From Hathewaya massiliensis (GTDB lineage: Bacteria > Bacillota > Clostridia > Clostridiales > Clostridiaceae), in NCBI RefSeq assembly GCF_902143515.1, contig NZ_CABFVD010000001.1:874122-938121 (forward strand): a stretch of DNA of 64,000 nt. Direction: 5' to 3'. The position numbers and the translations under genes were made by a program. The notes below the pieces were generated by a model. It saw only the letters and a list, made by a program, of their open reading frames with translations. It had not been told where the DNA came from and searched no databases. Position 1 is the stretch's first letter; each line of letters begins with the position of its first letter. Of the stretch, positions 7,569 through 17,176 are shown piece by piece.

Positions 7569-9758
7569 TTAAAATTTTAACTTAGATAGGGCATCAGCTA
7601 AAGCTGAATTTATAGGCTCTTCGCTTTCCTTTTTCATCTTGTTTAAGTACTTAGAAACCTCTCTTTTATTGACCTTCTCATTACTATTTCTATATTTTTT
7701 ATTGTAAGAAGATAGCTTTTCTCTAAAGGAGCATGTATTGCATACATATATCTGTCCTTCTCCTTCTCCTCTTAGCTCTAATCTCTTATGGCACTGAGGA
7801 CATCTTACGTTGGTAAACTTACTTACGGTTTCCCTATGGCCACATGCTCTATCCTGACATACATTCATAAGTCCATGTTTTCCCTTAACCTCAAGCATAT
7901 ATTTTCCACAATCAGGACATTTCTTTCTTATAAGGTTATCATGCACAAACTTGTCTTCACTTTCCTTTACTTCTTTTATTATATCCATTGTATAATTTTT
8001 CATACCCTGTATAAAAGATTTAGGTGGCTTTTCTCCCTTACTTATGCTCTCTAGTTCCTTTTCCCACTTAGCTGTTAAAAGTGGCGATTTTAAATCAATT
8101 GGTACAAGTTCTATAAGTTGTTTCCCCTTTGAAGTTGGAACTATGTCTTTACCATTCTTCTCTATATAAAACATATTAAAAAGCTTCTCTATTATATCTG
8201 CTCTAGTAGCTACAGTACCTATTCCCCCTGTTTCTCCTAGTGTTTTTGCATAAATCTTATCTAAGGAAACATACTTTTGAGGATTCTCCATGGCTGACAA
8301 TAGGGTTCCCTCATTAAACCTTGGTGGTGCCTTTGTTTTAAGCTTTTCTAAGTCTACAGAAGATATGTTTATAATATCATCTTTTTTAAGTTCAGGAAGA
8401 TTTGCATGCTCCTTTAAATCTTCACCATCTTCTTCATTTAAATCCTCATCTCTGCTATATATTTTTTTCCATCCTAGAGCTTTAACTACATTACCCTTAG
8501 CCACAAATTCTTCTCCATTTATACTAGCTAAAATTGTAGTTTGCATATACTCATAAGGTGGTAGCATAACAGCTAAAAACCTTTTTACTACTAGTTCATA
8601 TATGCTTCTCTCTTCAGAGCTTAATCTAGATAAATTAACCCTCTCTTCAGTTGGGATTATAGCATGGTGATCTGAAACCTTGCTATTATCTACAAAGCCT
8701 TTGTTTGCTCTTATGGTGCTCCTTAAAATTTCATTTGCAATATTCTTATATTGTGGTATTGCTATGGTCTTTAAACGTTCCGGAAGTGTATCCACAATAT
8801 CTGAGCTTATATATCTTGAGTCTGTTCTAGGATAAGTTAAAATCTTATGATTTTCATAAAGTCTTTGCATAATAGAAAGTGTTTGCTTTGCTGAATAGTT
8901 AAATATTCTATTTGCATCTCTTTGAAGTTCAGTTAAATCATATAGAAGAGGTGGAAAACTCTTTTTATAATTTTCTTTTACATCCTGAACTCTACACTCT
9001 TTACCTTTTACATCTTCTAGAATCTTTTTAGCATTTTCTTCCTTGAATATATTGCTATTTTTATCTTTTCCTCTCCACTTAAGACTAAATCCTCTAGAGT
9101 TAGCCTTGATATTATAATAATTCTTAGGTTGGAAGTTTTTTATCTCCTCCTCCCTTTGAACTATCATAGCTAAAGTTGGAGATTGAACACGTCCTGCTGA
9201 AAGTTGAGCATTGTGTTTACAGGTAAGTGCTCTTGTAGCATTTATCCCCACATACCAATCTGCCTCTGACCTAGCTACAGCAGCTTTATAAAGGTTATCA
9301 TAGTGATTTCCTGGCTTTAAATTCTTAAAGCCTTCCATAATAGCTTTGTCTGTTTGAGAGGATATCCAAAGACGCTTTAGGGGCTTTCTAATATGTGCTT
9401 TTTCTATAATCCATCTAGCTACAAGCTCCCCCTCACGGCCAGCATCTGTGGCTATTATAATCTCATCCACATCTTTTCTATTCATTTGCTCCTTAACTGC
9501 ATAAAACTGCTTTCCACTGTTCTTAATCACAACAAGCTTTAATTTCTCAGGGAGCATAGGTAAGTCTTCCATTTTCCATGATTTATATCTATCATCATAA
9601 GCTTCAGGGTCAGCTAAGGTAACTAAATGTCCCAAAGCCCAAGTTACTATATATTTATTTCCTTCTAAACATCCATTTCCTTTTTTATTGCATTTTAAAA
9701 CTCTTGCAAGTTCTCTAGCAACAGATGGTTTTTCTGCTAATACTAATGATTTACCCAT
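7569..9758 (-). CDS. topB: DNA topoisomerase III (type IA)
   Basis: A 729-aa enzyme that relaxes negative supercoils and decatenates DNA by cutting one strand. The N-terminus has the TOPRIM domain (AEKPSVARELARV, then ATDAGREGELVARW). The catalytic tyrosine is in LTYPRTDSRYIS near residue 310. The C-terminus carries Cys pairs of two zinc-ribbon-like modules (KKCPDCGKYML and VRCPQCHKRLEL with CNTC). Length and order match Bacillus TopB. A GGAATT ribosome site precedes ATG. It appears monocistronic. Confidence 0.93.
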   Translation of the reverse strand: MGKSLVLAEKPSVARELARVLKCNKKGNGCLEGNKYIVTWALGHLVTLADPEAYDDRYKSWKMEDLPMLPEKLKLVVIKNSGKQFYAVKEQMNRKDVDEIIIATDAGREGELVARWIIEKAHIRKPLKRLWISSQTDKAIMEGFKNLKPGNHYDNLYKAAVARSEADWYVGINATRALTCKHNAQLSAGRVQSPTLAMIVQREEEIKNFQPKNYYNIKANSRGFSLKWRGKDKNSNIFKEENAKKILEDVKGKECRVQDVKENYKKSFPPLLYDLTELQRDANRIFNYSAKQTLSIMQRLYENHKILTYPRTDSRYISSDIVDTLPERLKTIAIPQYKNIANEILRSTIRANKGFVDNSKVSDHHAIIPTEERVNLSRLSSEERSIYELVVKRFLAVMLPPYEYMQTTILASINGEEFVAKGNVVKALGWKKIYSRDEDLNEEDGEDLKEHANLPELKKDDIINISSVDLEKLKTKAPPRFNEGTLLSAMENPQKYVSLDKIYAKTLGETGGIGTVATRADIIEKLFNMFYIEKNGKDIVPTSKGKQLIELVPIDLKSPLLTAKWEKELESISKGEKPPKSFIQGMKNYTMDIIKEVKESEDKFVHDNLIRKKCPDCGKYMLEVKGKHGLMNVCQDRACGHRETVSKFTNVRCPQCHKRLELRGEGEGQIYVCNTCSFREKLSSYNKKYRNSNEKVNKREVSKYLNKMKKESEEPINSALADALSKLKF

Positions 9759-9930
9759 AGTTTAATTCCTTTCTCGTTTTGTCTATACAATTATCTTACC
9801 ACATTTTTAAAATATCCTCCATTTAGCATACTTTAAATTCCATAAAAATGTCTTAATATTATAAGCTAATACTAATATGTTTATTACAATATTATTATAA
9901 TATTTATCTACATAAAACTTCTACTAATAA

Positions 9931-9985
9931 AAATAACTTTCCTTAAAGTCTTGCACTAAAACTGCTACTTTAAAGAAAGTTATTT
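9931..9985. terminator. Terminator downstream of the YfcC carrier gene
   Basis: AAATAACTTTC and GAAAGTTATTT form an 11-bp stem around a long loop that contains further short pairings, with T-rich sequence on the minus-strand side. Confidence 0.65.
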
Positions 9986-10003
9986 AAATATAATTACTTA
10001 GGT

Positions 10004-11527
10004 TTAACTAAGAAAAGATTGTATTAAAAGCATTACAGCTGAAAAAGCTGCTATATATCCCATAAGAGGCATTATAAATTTAAGCCACTTATCATAAGTT
10101 ACATCTACCATGGCTAAGGTTGCAAGTATAAGTCCAGTTGGAGTTATAAATGCTATTAAGCCTTGTCCAAATAAATAAGCACTTACTATAGATTCTCTTG
10201 GTAATCCTACACTATCTGCAAGTGGTGCCATAATAGGCATTGAAAGTACTGCAAGTCCAGAAGATGATGGTATAAAGAATCCAAGTCCTATAAATATAAT
10301 TAACATAAATATTATAAATACACTTGAATTCATGCCTGTTACTGCACTTGATGCATGATATAAAATTGTATCAGAAATCATACCACTTTCCATTACAAGA
10401 TTGATAGCTCTTGCAACCCCAATTACCAATGCAACTCCTACTAAATCAGCTGCACCTGCTACAAACTTCTCCACAAACATTTTTTCACCCATGCCTGAAA
10501 GTACACCTAAAATAATTGCTACTACAAGGAACAAAGCTGTCATTTCAGTAAACCACCAACCTTGGCTGGATACACCCCAGATCATAACTCCAAAGGTTAG
10601 GGTAAATACTATTAACATAAGTTTACGACTTAAAGTAAATTCAGGTACGTTCTTTGAGTCGTAGTTCTTTAAGAACTTTTCTTCGATTTCTTCTTTTTGC
10701 TCATATATCAAAGACTTAGTTGGATCCTTCTTTACTTTCTTGCCGTATTTTACAATATAAGCAACAGTTATAATTACTGCTATAATAAGCCCTACAACTC
10801 TAAATATAAGTCCTGAGGTAAAAGAAATTCCTGAAGTATTAGATGCTATAACTGCTGAAAATGGATTTACTGTAGAGAACATGGTTCCTATAGAAGATCC
10901 CATATAAAGTGCTGCAATACAAACTAGAGCATCATATCCCGCCACCACAAATACTGGCACAAGTATTGGATATAGTGCAATAGTCTCTTCTGCAAGACCA
11001 AAAGTAGTTCCACCTAAGGCAATTAATAAGGTAATGATAACTATAAGTAAATATTCCTTACCCTTTGTAGCCCTTGAAAGACTTGCAATTCCAGCATCAA
11101 AAGCTCCACTACTATTTAATACTCCAATAACTCCACCTATAATAAATACAAACATTATAATATCAATAGTATCATAAACCCCTTTAATAGGTGCTTGGAT
11201 CACATCATAAAATCCTTGTGGTTTTTGTTCTAGCTTTTCATAGGTATCTGGTATAGCTACAGGTTTATTAATACTTCCATCTGTAAACTTTTCTACGTTT
11301 ACTTTGATTTTAAGCTTATCTAAAGTTTCTTGTGTACTTGGCATTTCATTTGTTGATTCATCTGATTTAGTTACAACGAAAACCTTTTTCTCACTGTCAT
11401 AACTTAACTTTGAATAAGCCCCTGCTGGAACTATATAAGTAAGTATAGCAGCAATAATTAATACAATAAATAATACCGTAAATGCTGTTGGGAAACTTCG
11501 CTTCTTTTTCTTTTTGTTTTTATCCAT
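10004..11527 (-). CDS. YfcC-family membrane carrier (C4-dicarboxylate carrier superfamily)
   Basis: A 507-aa integral membrane protein with a Lys-rich N-terminus, one TM helix (about 13-34), an extracellular stretch of about 80 residues, then ten or more helices. Conserved parts include FGLAEETIALYPILVP and a late GLGFFIPSSSGLAVLSMPIMAPL. It belongs to the DcuC-like superfamily, whose characterised members move dicarboxylates, amino acids or peptides. The substrate of YfcC proteins is not known. It stands alone with a GGGGGGAAT ribosome site and its own terminator. Confidence 0.82.
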   Translation of the reverse strand: MDKNKKKKKRSFPTAFTVLFIVLIIAAILTYIVPAGAYSKLSYDSEKKVFVVTKSDESTNEMPSTQETLDKLKIKVNVEKFTDGSINKPVAIPDTYEKLEQKPQGFYDVIQAPIKGVYDTIDIIMFVFIIGGVIGVLNSSGAFDAGIASLSRATKGKEYLLIVIITLLIALGGTTFGLAEETIALYPILVPVFVVAGYDALVCIAALYMGSSIGTMFSTVNPFSAVIASNTSGISFTSGLIFRVVGLIIAVIITVAYIVKYGKKVKKDPTKSLIYEQKEEIEEKFLKNYDSKNVPEFTLSRKLMLIVFTLTFGVMIWGVSSQGWWFTEMTALFLVVAIILGVLSGMGEKMFVEKFVAGAADLVGVALVIGVARAINLVMESGMISDTILYHASSAVTGMNSSVFIIFMLIIFIGLGFFIPSSSGLAVLSMPIMAPLADSVGLPRESIVSAYLFGQGLIAFITPTGLILATLAMVDVTYDKWLKFIMPLMGYIAAFSAVMLLIQSFLS

Positions 11528-11770
11528 TATAATTCCCCCCTATTTTTATATTCATACCTTTTTTAGGTATCTTTATTAAATATTATAATACCTTTACTTA
11601 AAATCTTCAACGAATTTTTATATTTTTCTGAAAATTCAAATACGTGGTAGGCAAATATCTTCTTACAATATTTGTCCACATCTGCTAATATATCTTAATT
11701 TTCTACTTTATTTTCTTATACCCATTAATATTATAGTAGATTTTACGATTATAAATTATAAACATTTTAA

Positions 11771-11822
11771 TAGGAGGTGAACTGTTACAAAAATAAAAAT
11801 TTCTTCTGAATTAGAAGGTTTT
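11771..11822 (+). promoter_or_regulatory. Detached Shine-Dalgarno and hairpin in the chemoreceptor leader
   Basis: A near-perfect AGGAGGTGA (11772-11780) lies 62 nt before the only usable ATG of the receptor gene at 11842. The ATG itself has no ribosome site. Between them CTTCT/AGAAG (11803-11817) with flanking AAAA/TTTT can fold into a hairpin. An open frame fills the gap and ends over the ATG, but it has no ATG, GTG or TTG start. Confidence 0.4.
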
Positions 11823-11841
11823 ATTTCTAGTAACATAAAAT

Positions 11842-13572
11842 ATGATTAATAACTTAAAGGTTAAGACAAAAATAACTCTAGTTTGGATTATTACAACAAT
11901 ATTTCTACTTCTAATTGGTGTGGAGGGGTTTATTTCTATAAGAAATGCAAATGCCAGCATGAATGAACTATATGAAGAAAACTTAAAATGCGTACAACTA
12001 TTGAATGAAAATAGAGCTCTTTCAAGAAAAATGGCAATGTATGTATTAAGGATTATGGTTTTTAAAGATAATCCTAAACTTCAAAAAGATAACTTTCAAG
12101 CTTTTAATGATACTAAGAAATCCTTGTTAAATAATACAAGTATATATGAAAAAAAACAGTTAGATGATGATGAAAAAGATATACTACAAAAATTCAAAAC
12201 TAATTTTGATGATTATAATAAAATTATAGATGTAATTCTTCCTCTAGCTATGTCTGGTAAGCATGATGAAGCTTTAGCAAAATTACAAGATGCGGTTACT
12301 TCCTTTGAAAATTTACAAGCTAATTTAGTAAGCCTATCTGACTATAACGTAAAAGATGCTGAAAAAATGAAAAATAATACTAATATGCAATACAAAAGAA
12401 CAACTTCAATTTTTATAGGTCTTTCTATAATCTCTCTATTAATTGGTGCTTTAACCACTTTATTTATTTCAAATAACATAGATAAACCACTGAAATCAAT
12501 AGTTAAATATTTAAACAATTTAGCTTCTGGAGACTTTTCAAGAGAAGTTTCTGAGAAAAACCTAAGTAGAAAAGATGAATTAGGTCAAGTTGCTAATGCA
12601 CTTTCTTTAATGAATATTTCCATTAGGAATGCTTTAATAACTGTATTAGAAGAATCTAAGGAAACTGTTGCTACTATAAGTGAGTCTAACATAGCTATGA
12701 ATAGTTTAAATGCTGATATAGAAGATGTATCTTCAACTACTGAAGAACTATCTGCAGGCATGGAGGAAACTGCTGCTTCCACTGAAGAAATGACTGCTAC
12801 CTCACAGGAAATAGAAAATGGAATAAATAATATATCTGAAAGAATACAAGAAACAGCAAGCAAATCTCTAGAAATTAGTGAAAAAGCTAATGAATTAAAG
12901 AAACACGGCGAGGAAGCAAGAAATGAGGCAATTAATGTTTATAAGCAAAATCAATCTAAATTAACAGATGCCATTGAAAAGTCCAATGAAGTTCATGAAA
13001 TAAATGTACTTTCAGAAGCAATTCTACAAATAACAAGTCAGACAAACTTATTAGCATTAAATGCAGCTATCGAGGCTGCAAGAGCAGGAGAAGCTGGGCG
13101 CGGCTTTGCAGTGGTTGCAGAAGAGGTTAGAAAATTAGCAGAGGAATCCAGTAGTACAGCAAATAAAATTCAAGATATAACAAAGAAAGTTATATTTTCA
13201 GTTGAAAACTTATCTACTAGTTCAAATGATGTACTACAATTTATTGATAGTAAAGTTTTAAAAGACTATGATGCCCTAGTTAATATAGGGGAAATGTATA
13301 GTTCTGATGCTGATTATTACAGTGAAATAGCTGAAAACTTAAGTGCTGTAACTGAAGAACTTTTAGCTTCAATACACAATATGATGGAAGCCATCAACAG
13401 TATTGCTATAGCTTCTAATGAAGGCGCAGAGGGTTCAACTACCATAGCACAAAAAACCTCAACCATATTACAAAGTGCAAATGATGTACTAGAAAAAGCT
13501 ATGCATGCAAAAGAAGGTTCTGAAAAATTAATAGCTACAGTATCTAAATTTAAGGTATCTGAACAAGTTTAA
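11842..13572 (+). CDS. Methyl-accepting chemotaxis protein with 4-helix-bundle sensor
   Basis: A 576-aa transmembrane receptor that controls CheA kinase and flagellar bias. TM1 is about 10-30, then a periplasm-facing four-helix-bundle sensor (about 31-185) with no PAS or Cache core, and TM2 about 188-212. A HAMP domain follows ([19 protein letters not shown]), then a long coiled coil with methylation-type Glu/Gln/Ala repeats. The highly conserved hairpin tip includes [16 protein letters not shown]. The ligand cannot be predicted. The next receptor gene converges on it across a shared hairpin. The start lacks a nearby ribosome site (see the leader entry). Confidence 0.9.
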   Translation: MINNLKVKTKITLVWIITTIFLLLIGVEGFISIRNANASMNELYEENLKCVQLLNENRALSRKMAMYVLRIMVFKDNPKLQKDNFQAFNDTKKSLLNNTSIYEKKQLDDDEKDILQKFKTNFDDYNKIIDVILPLAMSGKHDEALAKLQDAVTSFENLQANLVSLSDYNVKDAEKMKNNTNMQYKRTTSIFIGLSIISLLIGALTTLFISNNIDKPLKSIVKYLNNLASGDFSREVSEKNLSRKDELGQVANALSLMNISIRNALITVLEESKETVATISESNIAMNSLNADIEDVSSTTEELSAGMEETAASTEEMTATSQEIENGINNISERIQETASKSLEISEKANELKKHGEEARNEAINVYKQNQSKLTDAIEKSNEVHEINVLSEAILQITSQTNLLALNAAIEAARAGEAGRGFAVVAEEVRKLAEESSSTANKIQDITKKVIFSVENLSTSSNDVLQFIDSKVLKDYDALVNIGEMYSSDADYYSEIAENLSAVTEELLASIHNMMEAINSIAIASNEGAEGSTTIAQKTSTILQSANDVLEKAMHAKEGSEKLIATVSKFKVSEQV

Positions 13573-13622
13573 TTTAAATATAAAGAATCTATGGCAAATG
13601 CATAATAGAACTAAATAATATG

Positions 13623-13670
13623 AAAACCATGCATAAATGGAAAATTAAATCTCCTTTTATGCATGGTTTT
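13623..13670. repeat. 48-bp hairpin repeat, copy 1, acting as terminator
   Basis: AAAACCATGCATAAA is inverted at the other end around an AATTAAATCTCC core. It lies between two convergent receptor genes. Three more copies occur at 16638, 20419 and 24049. Confidence 0.8.
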
Positions 13671-13707
13671 GTTCATATTGCAATAGCCACTTTCACTTAT
13701 AGCAAAT

Positions 13708-15705
13708 TTATATTTCAAACTTAGATATTAATTCTTTTAACTCTATAGTAACTTCTTTTAACTGATTAGTATTATTAACCACATACCCCATGTTAGATGT
13801 CTGTTGTTGTACAGATGCGGAAACTTCTTCCGTAGTAGATGCAGACTCCTCAGAAATGGCACTCATATTTTCCATATACTCCAAAACATGATTCTTATTA
13901 TCATCGATATTATTAATTTTTCCTATTAAAATATTTATTTGCTCTGTTATACTTAGTACAGTTTCACTTATAATATTAAATATAACTTTAGTATCAAAAG
14001 TTGCCTTATTCATATTATCCATAAAAGCATTTGTGGTGTTTATCTCCTTTCTTATTAGAAAAACTGCATTTTCCATATCTCTAACCATATTCTCTATTTT
14101 TTTAGTAGAAATATTTGTCTCATTAGCTAACTTTCTTATTTCTTCAGCAACTACGGCAAACCCCTTACCATTGTCACCAGCCCTAGCAGCCTCTATTGCT
14201 GCATTTAAAGAAAGTAAATTTATCTGTTCTGTAATTCCTTTTATGGTATCTGTAATCATATTTATATTGTTAGATTTTTTACTTAAATCCTCTATCTGCA
14301 TAAATAACCTATTAGCACTTTCATTATTTGATTTAACGGAATCTTCAAGAACCTTTATATGTTTAATACCATCATTATTCTTATCCTCAGTATGAATCAT
14401 ATACTCCTTAACCTTATCAGATAAAGAGTTTACATCATTTATTTCCAATGCCAGGTCATCCAATTTATTAACCCCTTGTTCTACACTCTTAGCTAAATCA
14501 GTGGAGGAAAAAGCAAGGTTTTCTGAAGCCTTGGATATTTCCTCTAAAGATTTAGATGTTTCATTCATAACTTTTGAAAGACCATCTGTATTGTTATTTA
14601 TTTTAATGGAATTATCCTTTATACTATATACCATATTTCTTAAAGACTTACGCATATTATCTAATGCCTTAAAAATATAACCTATCTCATCTTCCCTACT
14701 TAAATATTTATCAAATTTAGCTTCATCTTTTAGATTAAATTGACTTGTTTTTATAATTATTTCACTTGTATTATCAAGTAATTTAGATATTGCTCTAATC
14801 AACATAAAGGATATTAATACAACTATTATAATTGAAGTTATTATTATTGATATAGAGATGCTAATTGATCTATTTAGTCCTTTCATGGCTTCTTTTTTTG
14901 GTGCTAGGGTAACTAATATCCAATTTGTATCTTTAATTTTGTTATAAGCACTTAAATATTCAATATTATTTATATCACTTTTATAAGATACAAAATTACT
15001 CTTATTCTCCTCCTTAGAAGTTTTAATAATGTTAAAAGCAGTATTGTTTATACTCTTAATATTCTTACCTATATAGTCCTTCTCCTTGTGTATTAAACAA
15101 AGACCACTTTCATTCATTAAATATCCGTATCCTGTATCTTCTATTTTTATTTCTGTTATTAACTTATCTAAGTATGAAGCATTTGCAACTACTTGAACTA
15201 TACCACTAAACTCTCCACTTTCATTTAAAACTGGTTTATCAAATACTACTATTTTACCACCGTCTATTTTATCAACAAATACATCACTGACAACTATAGA
15301 TTTCCCTTTTGATGCTTCCTTGAAGTGTTCTTGCTCACTTATATTTACATTAGCTCCATTAGTATCCCATAAATTGCCTTCCTTATCTATATAAGAAAAT
15401 GCTTTTATGTCATGATACATATTTTTTATTTTGTCTAAACTCTTCATTGTTATATCTTTATCATTTTTTAAAAATTCCGGATGATTTTTATATATGGCTT
15501 CTAAGGTATTAATCTTATTACTTAACCACTCATTTATATTTTCTGATTTCATACTTACTGTATTTTTTTGTTCTTCTTCTGTTTGTAATAATATACTTTT
15601 TCTAAAGCTATTAACCTCTAAAAGGCTATTTAAAACAAGAGGTATTATAGTTATAAGAGAAATAATTAATATTAATTTTCCTTTTAAAGAATTTGTTTTT
15701 TTCAT
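13708..15705 (-). CDS. Methyl-accepting chemotaxis protein with dCache sensor
   Basis: A 665-aa chemoreceptor. TM1 is about 10-30, followed by a large extracellular double-Cache domain (about 35-275) with typical motifs [21 protein letters not shown] and [12 protein letters not shown]2 is about 283-305, then HAMP and the cytoplasmic signalling hairpin with [20 protein letters not shown]. dCache receptors usually bind amino acids or other small metabolites directly. The C-terminus ends in a standard coiled coil with no CheR-tether pentapeptide. It converges with the other receptor. Confidence 0.9.
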   Translation of the reverse strand: MKKTNSLKGKLILIISLITIIPLVLNSLLEVNSFRKSILLQTEEEQKNTVSMKSENINEWLSNKINTLEAIYKNHPEFLKNDKDITMKSLDKIKNMYHDIKAFSYIDKEGNLWDTNGANVNISEQEHFKEASKGKSIVVSDVFVDKIDGGKIVVFDKPVLNESGEFSGIVQVVANASYLDKLITEIKIEDTGYGYLMNESGLCLIHKEKDYIGKNIKSINNTAFNIIKTSKEENKSNFVSYKSDINNIEYLSAYNKIKDTNWILVTLAPKKEAMKGLNRSISISISIIITSIIIVVLISFMLIRAISKLLDNTSEIIIKTSQFNLKDEAKFDKYLSREDEIGYIFKALDNMRKSLRNMVYSIKDNSIKINNNTDGLSKVMNETSKSLEEISKASENLAFSSTDLAKSVEQGVNKLDDLALEINDVNSLSDKVKEYMIHTEDKNNDGIKHIKVLEDSVKSNNESANRLFMQIEDLSKKSNNINMITDTIKGITEQINLLSLNAAIEAARAGDNGKGFAVVAEEIRKLANETNISTKKIENMVRDMENAVFLIRKEINTTNAFMDNMNKATFDTKVIFNIISETVLSITEQINILIGKINNIDDNKNHVLEYMENMSAISEESASTTEEVSASVQQQTSNMGYVVNNTNQLKEVTIELKELISKFEI

Positions 15706-15878
15706 ATAATCATCTCCTTAAGAATAGGATAGCCCTTAGCTAAATTCATTGAAAATAAAAAGCACTATCCTAGTAAATAGATAATGCTTACATAATATCC
15801 TATGCTTCATATGGTTTAATTATTATATTAAAAAAATTATTCTTGTAAAACTTACTTATTACTCTTGTTTTGTATATT

Positions 15879-16082
15879 CTATAAACCCCTTAAACTAAAC
15901 TGTATTCCTTGTCCACCCATCATAGATGAAACATTTGATAACATATTCATTACCTTTTCGTTATTTTGTAGATTTTTTATCTTCTCATTAGATAAGAAAT
16001 CCTTATCTCCAGTAAATTCAAATTTGTTTTTATTATTAAAATTTAATTTACCCCTTTGTGGCTTATCAGTATTTTTTCTAAT
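15879..16082 (-). pseudogene. In-frame continuation of the preceding gene beyond a TAA stop (67 codons)
   Basis: Directly after the TAA (16085-16083) that ends the 150-aa gene, the same frame stays open for 67 codons with coding-like content (KNKFEFTGDKDFL, then NVSSMMGGQGIQFSLRGL at the end). There is no ATG, GTG or TTG near its start and no ribosome site. The first ATG is 45 codons in. It is either the C-terminal part of a 217-codon gene broken by a nonsense change, or a readthrough extension. Confidence 0.5.
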
Positions 16083-16535
16083 TTAATCTTGTTTCTTTTC
16101 TTCTTCTAAAAGTATATCTGCTAAGGTACGTCTAAGTTTCCTAATAGCTTCTTTTTCTTCTTTAGTACGAGGACGCTCAAAACGTTGACCATTTACAACA
16201 ACCCATTCTTTGTCTTCATCAGACCCCATTTCCTCCCACTGGCATTCTGGATTGTTAGTAGTATAACTTAAAATTTGATTAATTGTTGCCTTATCAACAT
16301 AGATTGTAGTATGTGCTGCTGTTCCTTTATCAATTAATCCGCTCCCCATTAATCTTGATGAGCCAACTTTTTTACTTTCTTTAGAAATTTCTATTTTATC
16401 TTTACTGGAAACTGCTTTTTCCTCTTTCATATCTTTATATATATTACTTCTACCTTTTAAATTATCATTTATTATATTACTATCTTTAATATCATTGGAA
16501 TATCCATACATTCTATTAATATTATTAATACTCAT
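16083..16535 (-). CDS. Hypothetical protein, probably truncated by an in-frame stop
   Basis: A 150-aa soluble protein. Residues 1-60 are Asn/Ser/Lys-rich and disordered, with a KIEISKESKK segment like that in FlgM-type and other clostridial flagellar-associated proteins. A compact middle follows (AHTTIYVDKATINQILSY, then CQWEEMGSDEDKEWVVVNGQ) and a charged helix at the end. It lies just upstream of a chemoreceptor on the same strand. The reading frame continues past its stop for 67 codons, so the intact ancestor was probably 217 aa. The function is unknown. Confidence 0.5.
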   Translation of the reverse strand: MSINNINRMYGYSNDIKDSNIINDNLKGRSNIYKDMKEEKAVSSKDKIEISKESKKVGSSRLMGSGLIDKGTAAHTTIYVDKATINQILSYTTNNPECQWEEMGSDEDKEWVVVNGQRFERPRTKEEKEAIRKLRRTLADILLEEEKKQD

Positions 16536-16637
16536 ACAATTCTCCCTCCTTACGTTATTATATTATTAACTTCGTCTCATTTATAAAAAGACTTTAATTT
16601 AAATCTATATTTTTTTATTTAAAGTCTTTTATAATAC

Positions 16638-16685
16638 AAAAACCATGCATAAAGGAGAAACAAACTCCCCTTCTATGCATGGTTT
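16638..16685. repeat. 48-bp hairpin repeat, copy 2, acting as terminator
   Basis: Same ACCATGCATAAA arm and inverted partner as copy 1, with a diverged loop (GGAGAAACAAACTCC, itself able to pair). It lies directly after the PqqD-like gene. Confidence 0.8.
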
Positions 16686-16691
16686 CATTAA

Positions 16692-17066
16692 TTATGAAGT
16701 CTTTGCTATATCTGATTCTTCAGGTTTTCTAATGGAAATCCATCCCCTTTTATATAGATATCTTAAATACAAAGTTAACCTTTCATAAAGAGGTTCAGAC
16801 TTTTCCCCAAATTCCTCTTTAAGTTTTTTCCCTAATTCATATACAGTCCTTGTATCGTCTATATTAAGCCAAATAAAGCTTCCTATATCATCTAGTTCTA
16901 GATCACTTTTATTAGGTGTTTTTGCAAACCATCTAGTTACCTTTTGTAGTGGACTGTTATGATTAAAGATTAAATATACTTTGTTGTTTTTAACTTCATA
17001 TTCTCTGTGTTTTATGGAAGGTATACATAAAAGAAAATTATGCTCCTTCTGTTCCCTTTTTTTCAT
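16692..17066 (-). CDS. PqqD-family peptide-chaperone-like protein
   Basis: A 124-aa protein with a PqqD/RRE-type winged fold, recognisable in LDDIGSFIWLNIDDTRTV, then LGKKLKEEFG and a final LYLRYLYKRGWI. PqqD proteins bind the precursor peptide and present it to a radical-SAM enzyme. No such enzyme or precursor is visible nearby. An ATG at 17084 is in frame, but AAAGGAGG lies between it and the second ATG, so 17066 is chosen. The gene follows the OPT transporter on the same strand, with 110 nt between them containing an inverted repeat, so the pair is probably co-transcribed. Confidence 0.7.
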   Translation of the reverse strand: MKKREQKEHNFLLCIPSIKHREYEVKNNKVYLIFNHNSPLQKVTRWFAKTPNKSDLELDDIGSFIWLNIDDTRTVYELGKKLKEEFGEKSEPLYERLTLYLRYLYKRGWISIRKPEESDIAKTS

Positions 17067-17176
17067 AGTTCCTCCTTTAAGCATTATCCTAAGACTTAAT
17101 ATACTCTTAATATGGCTTTCAACTAAAAAATTTCAAAGTGAAAATGTTGAAAGTATCCCTTAATATATTATTAATA

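Noticed and set aside
15865-16086. 73-aa plus-strand frame
   Set aside because: Shadow of the in-frame continuation on the minus strand; Phe/Leu/Ile-rich with no ribosome site.
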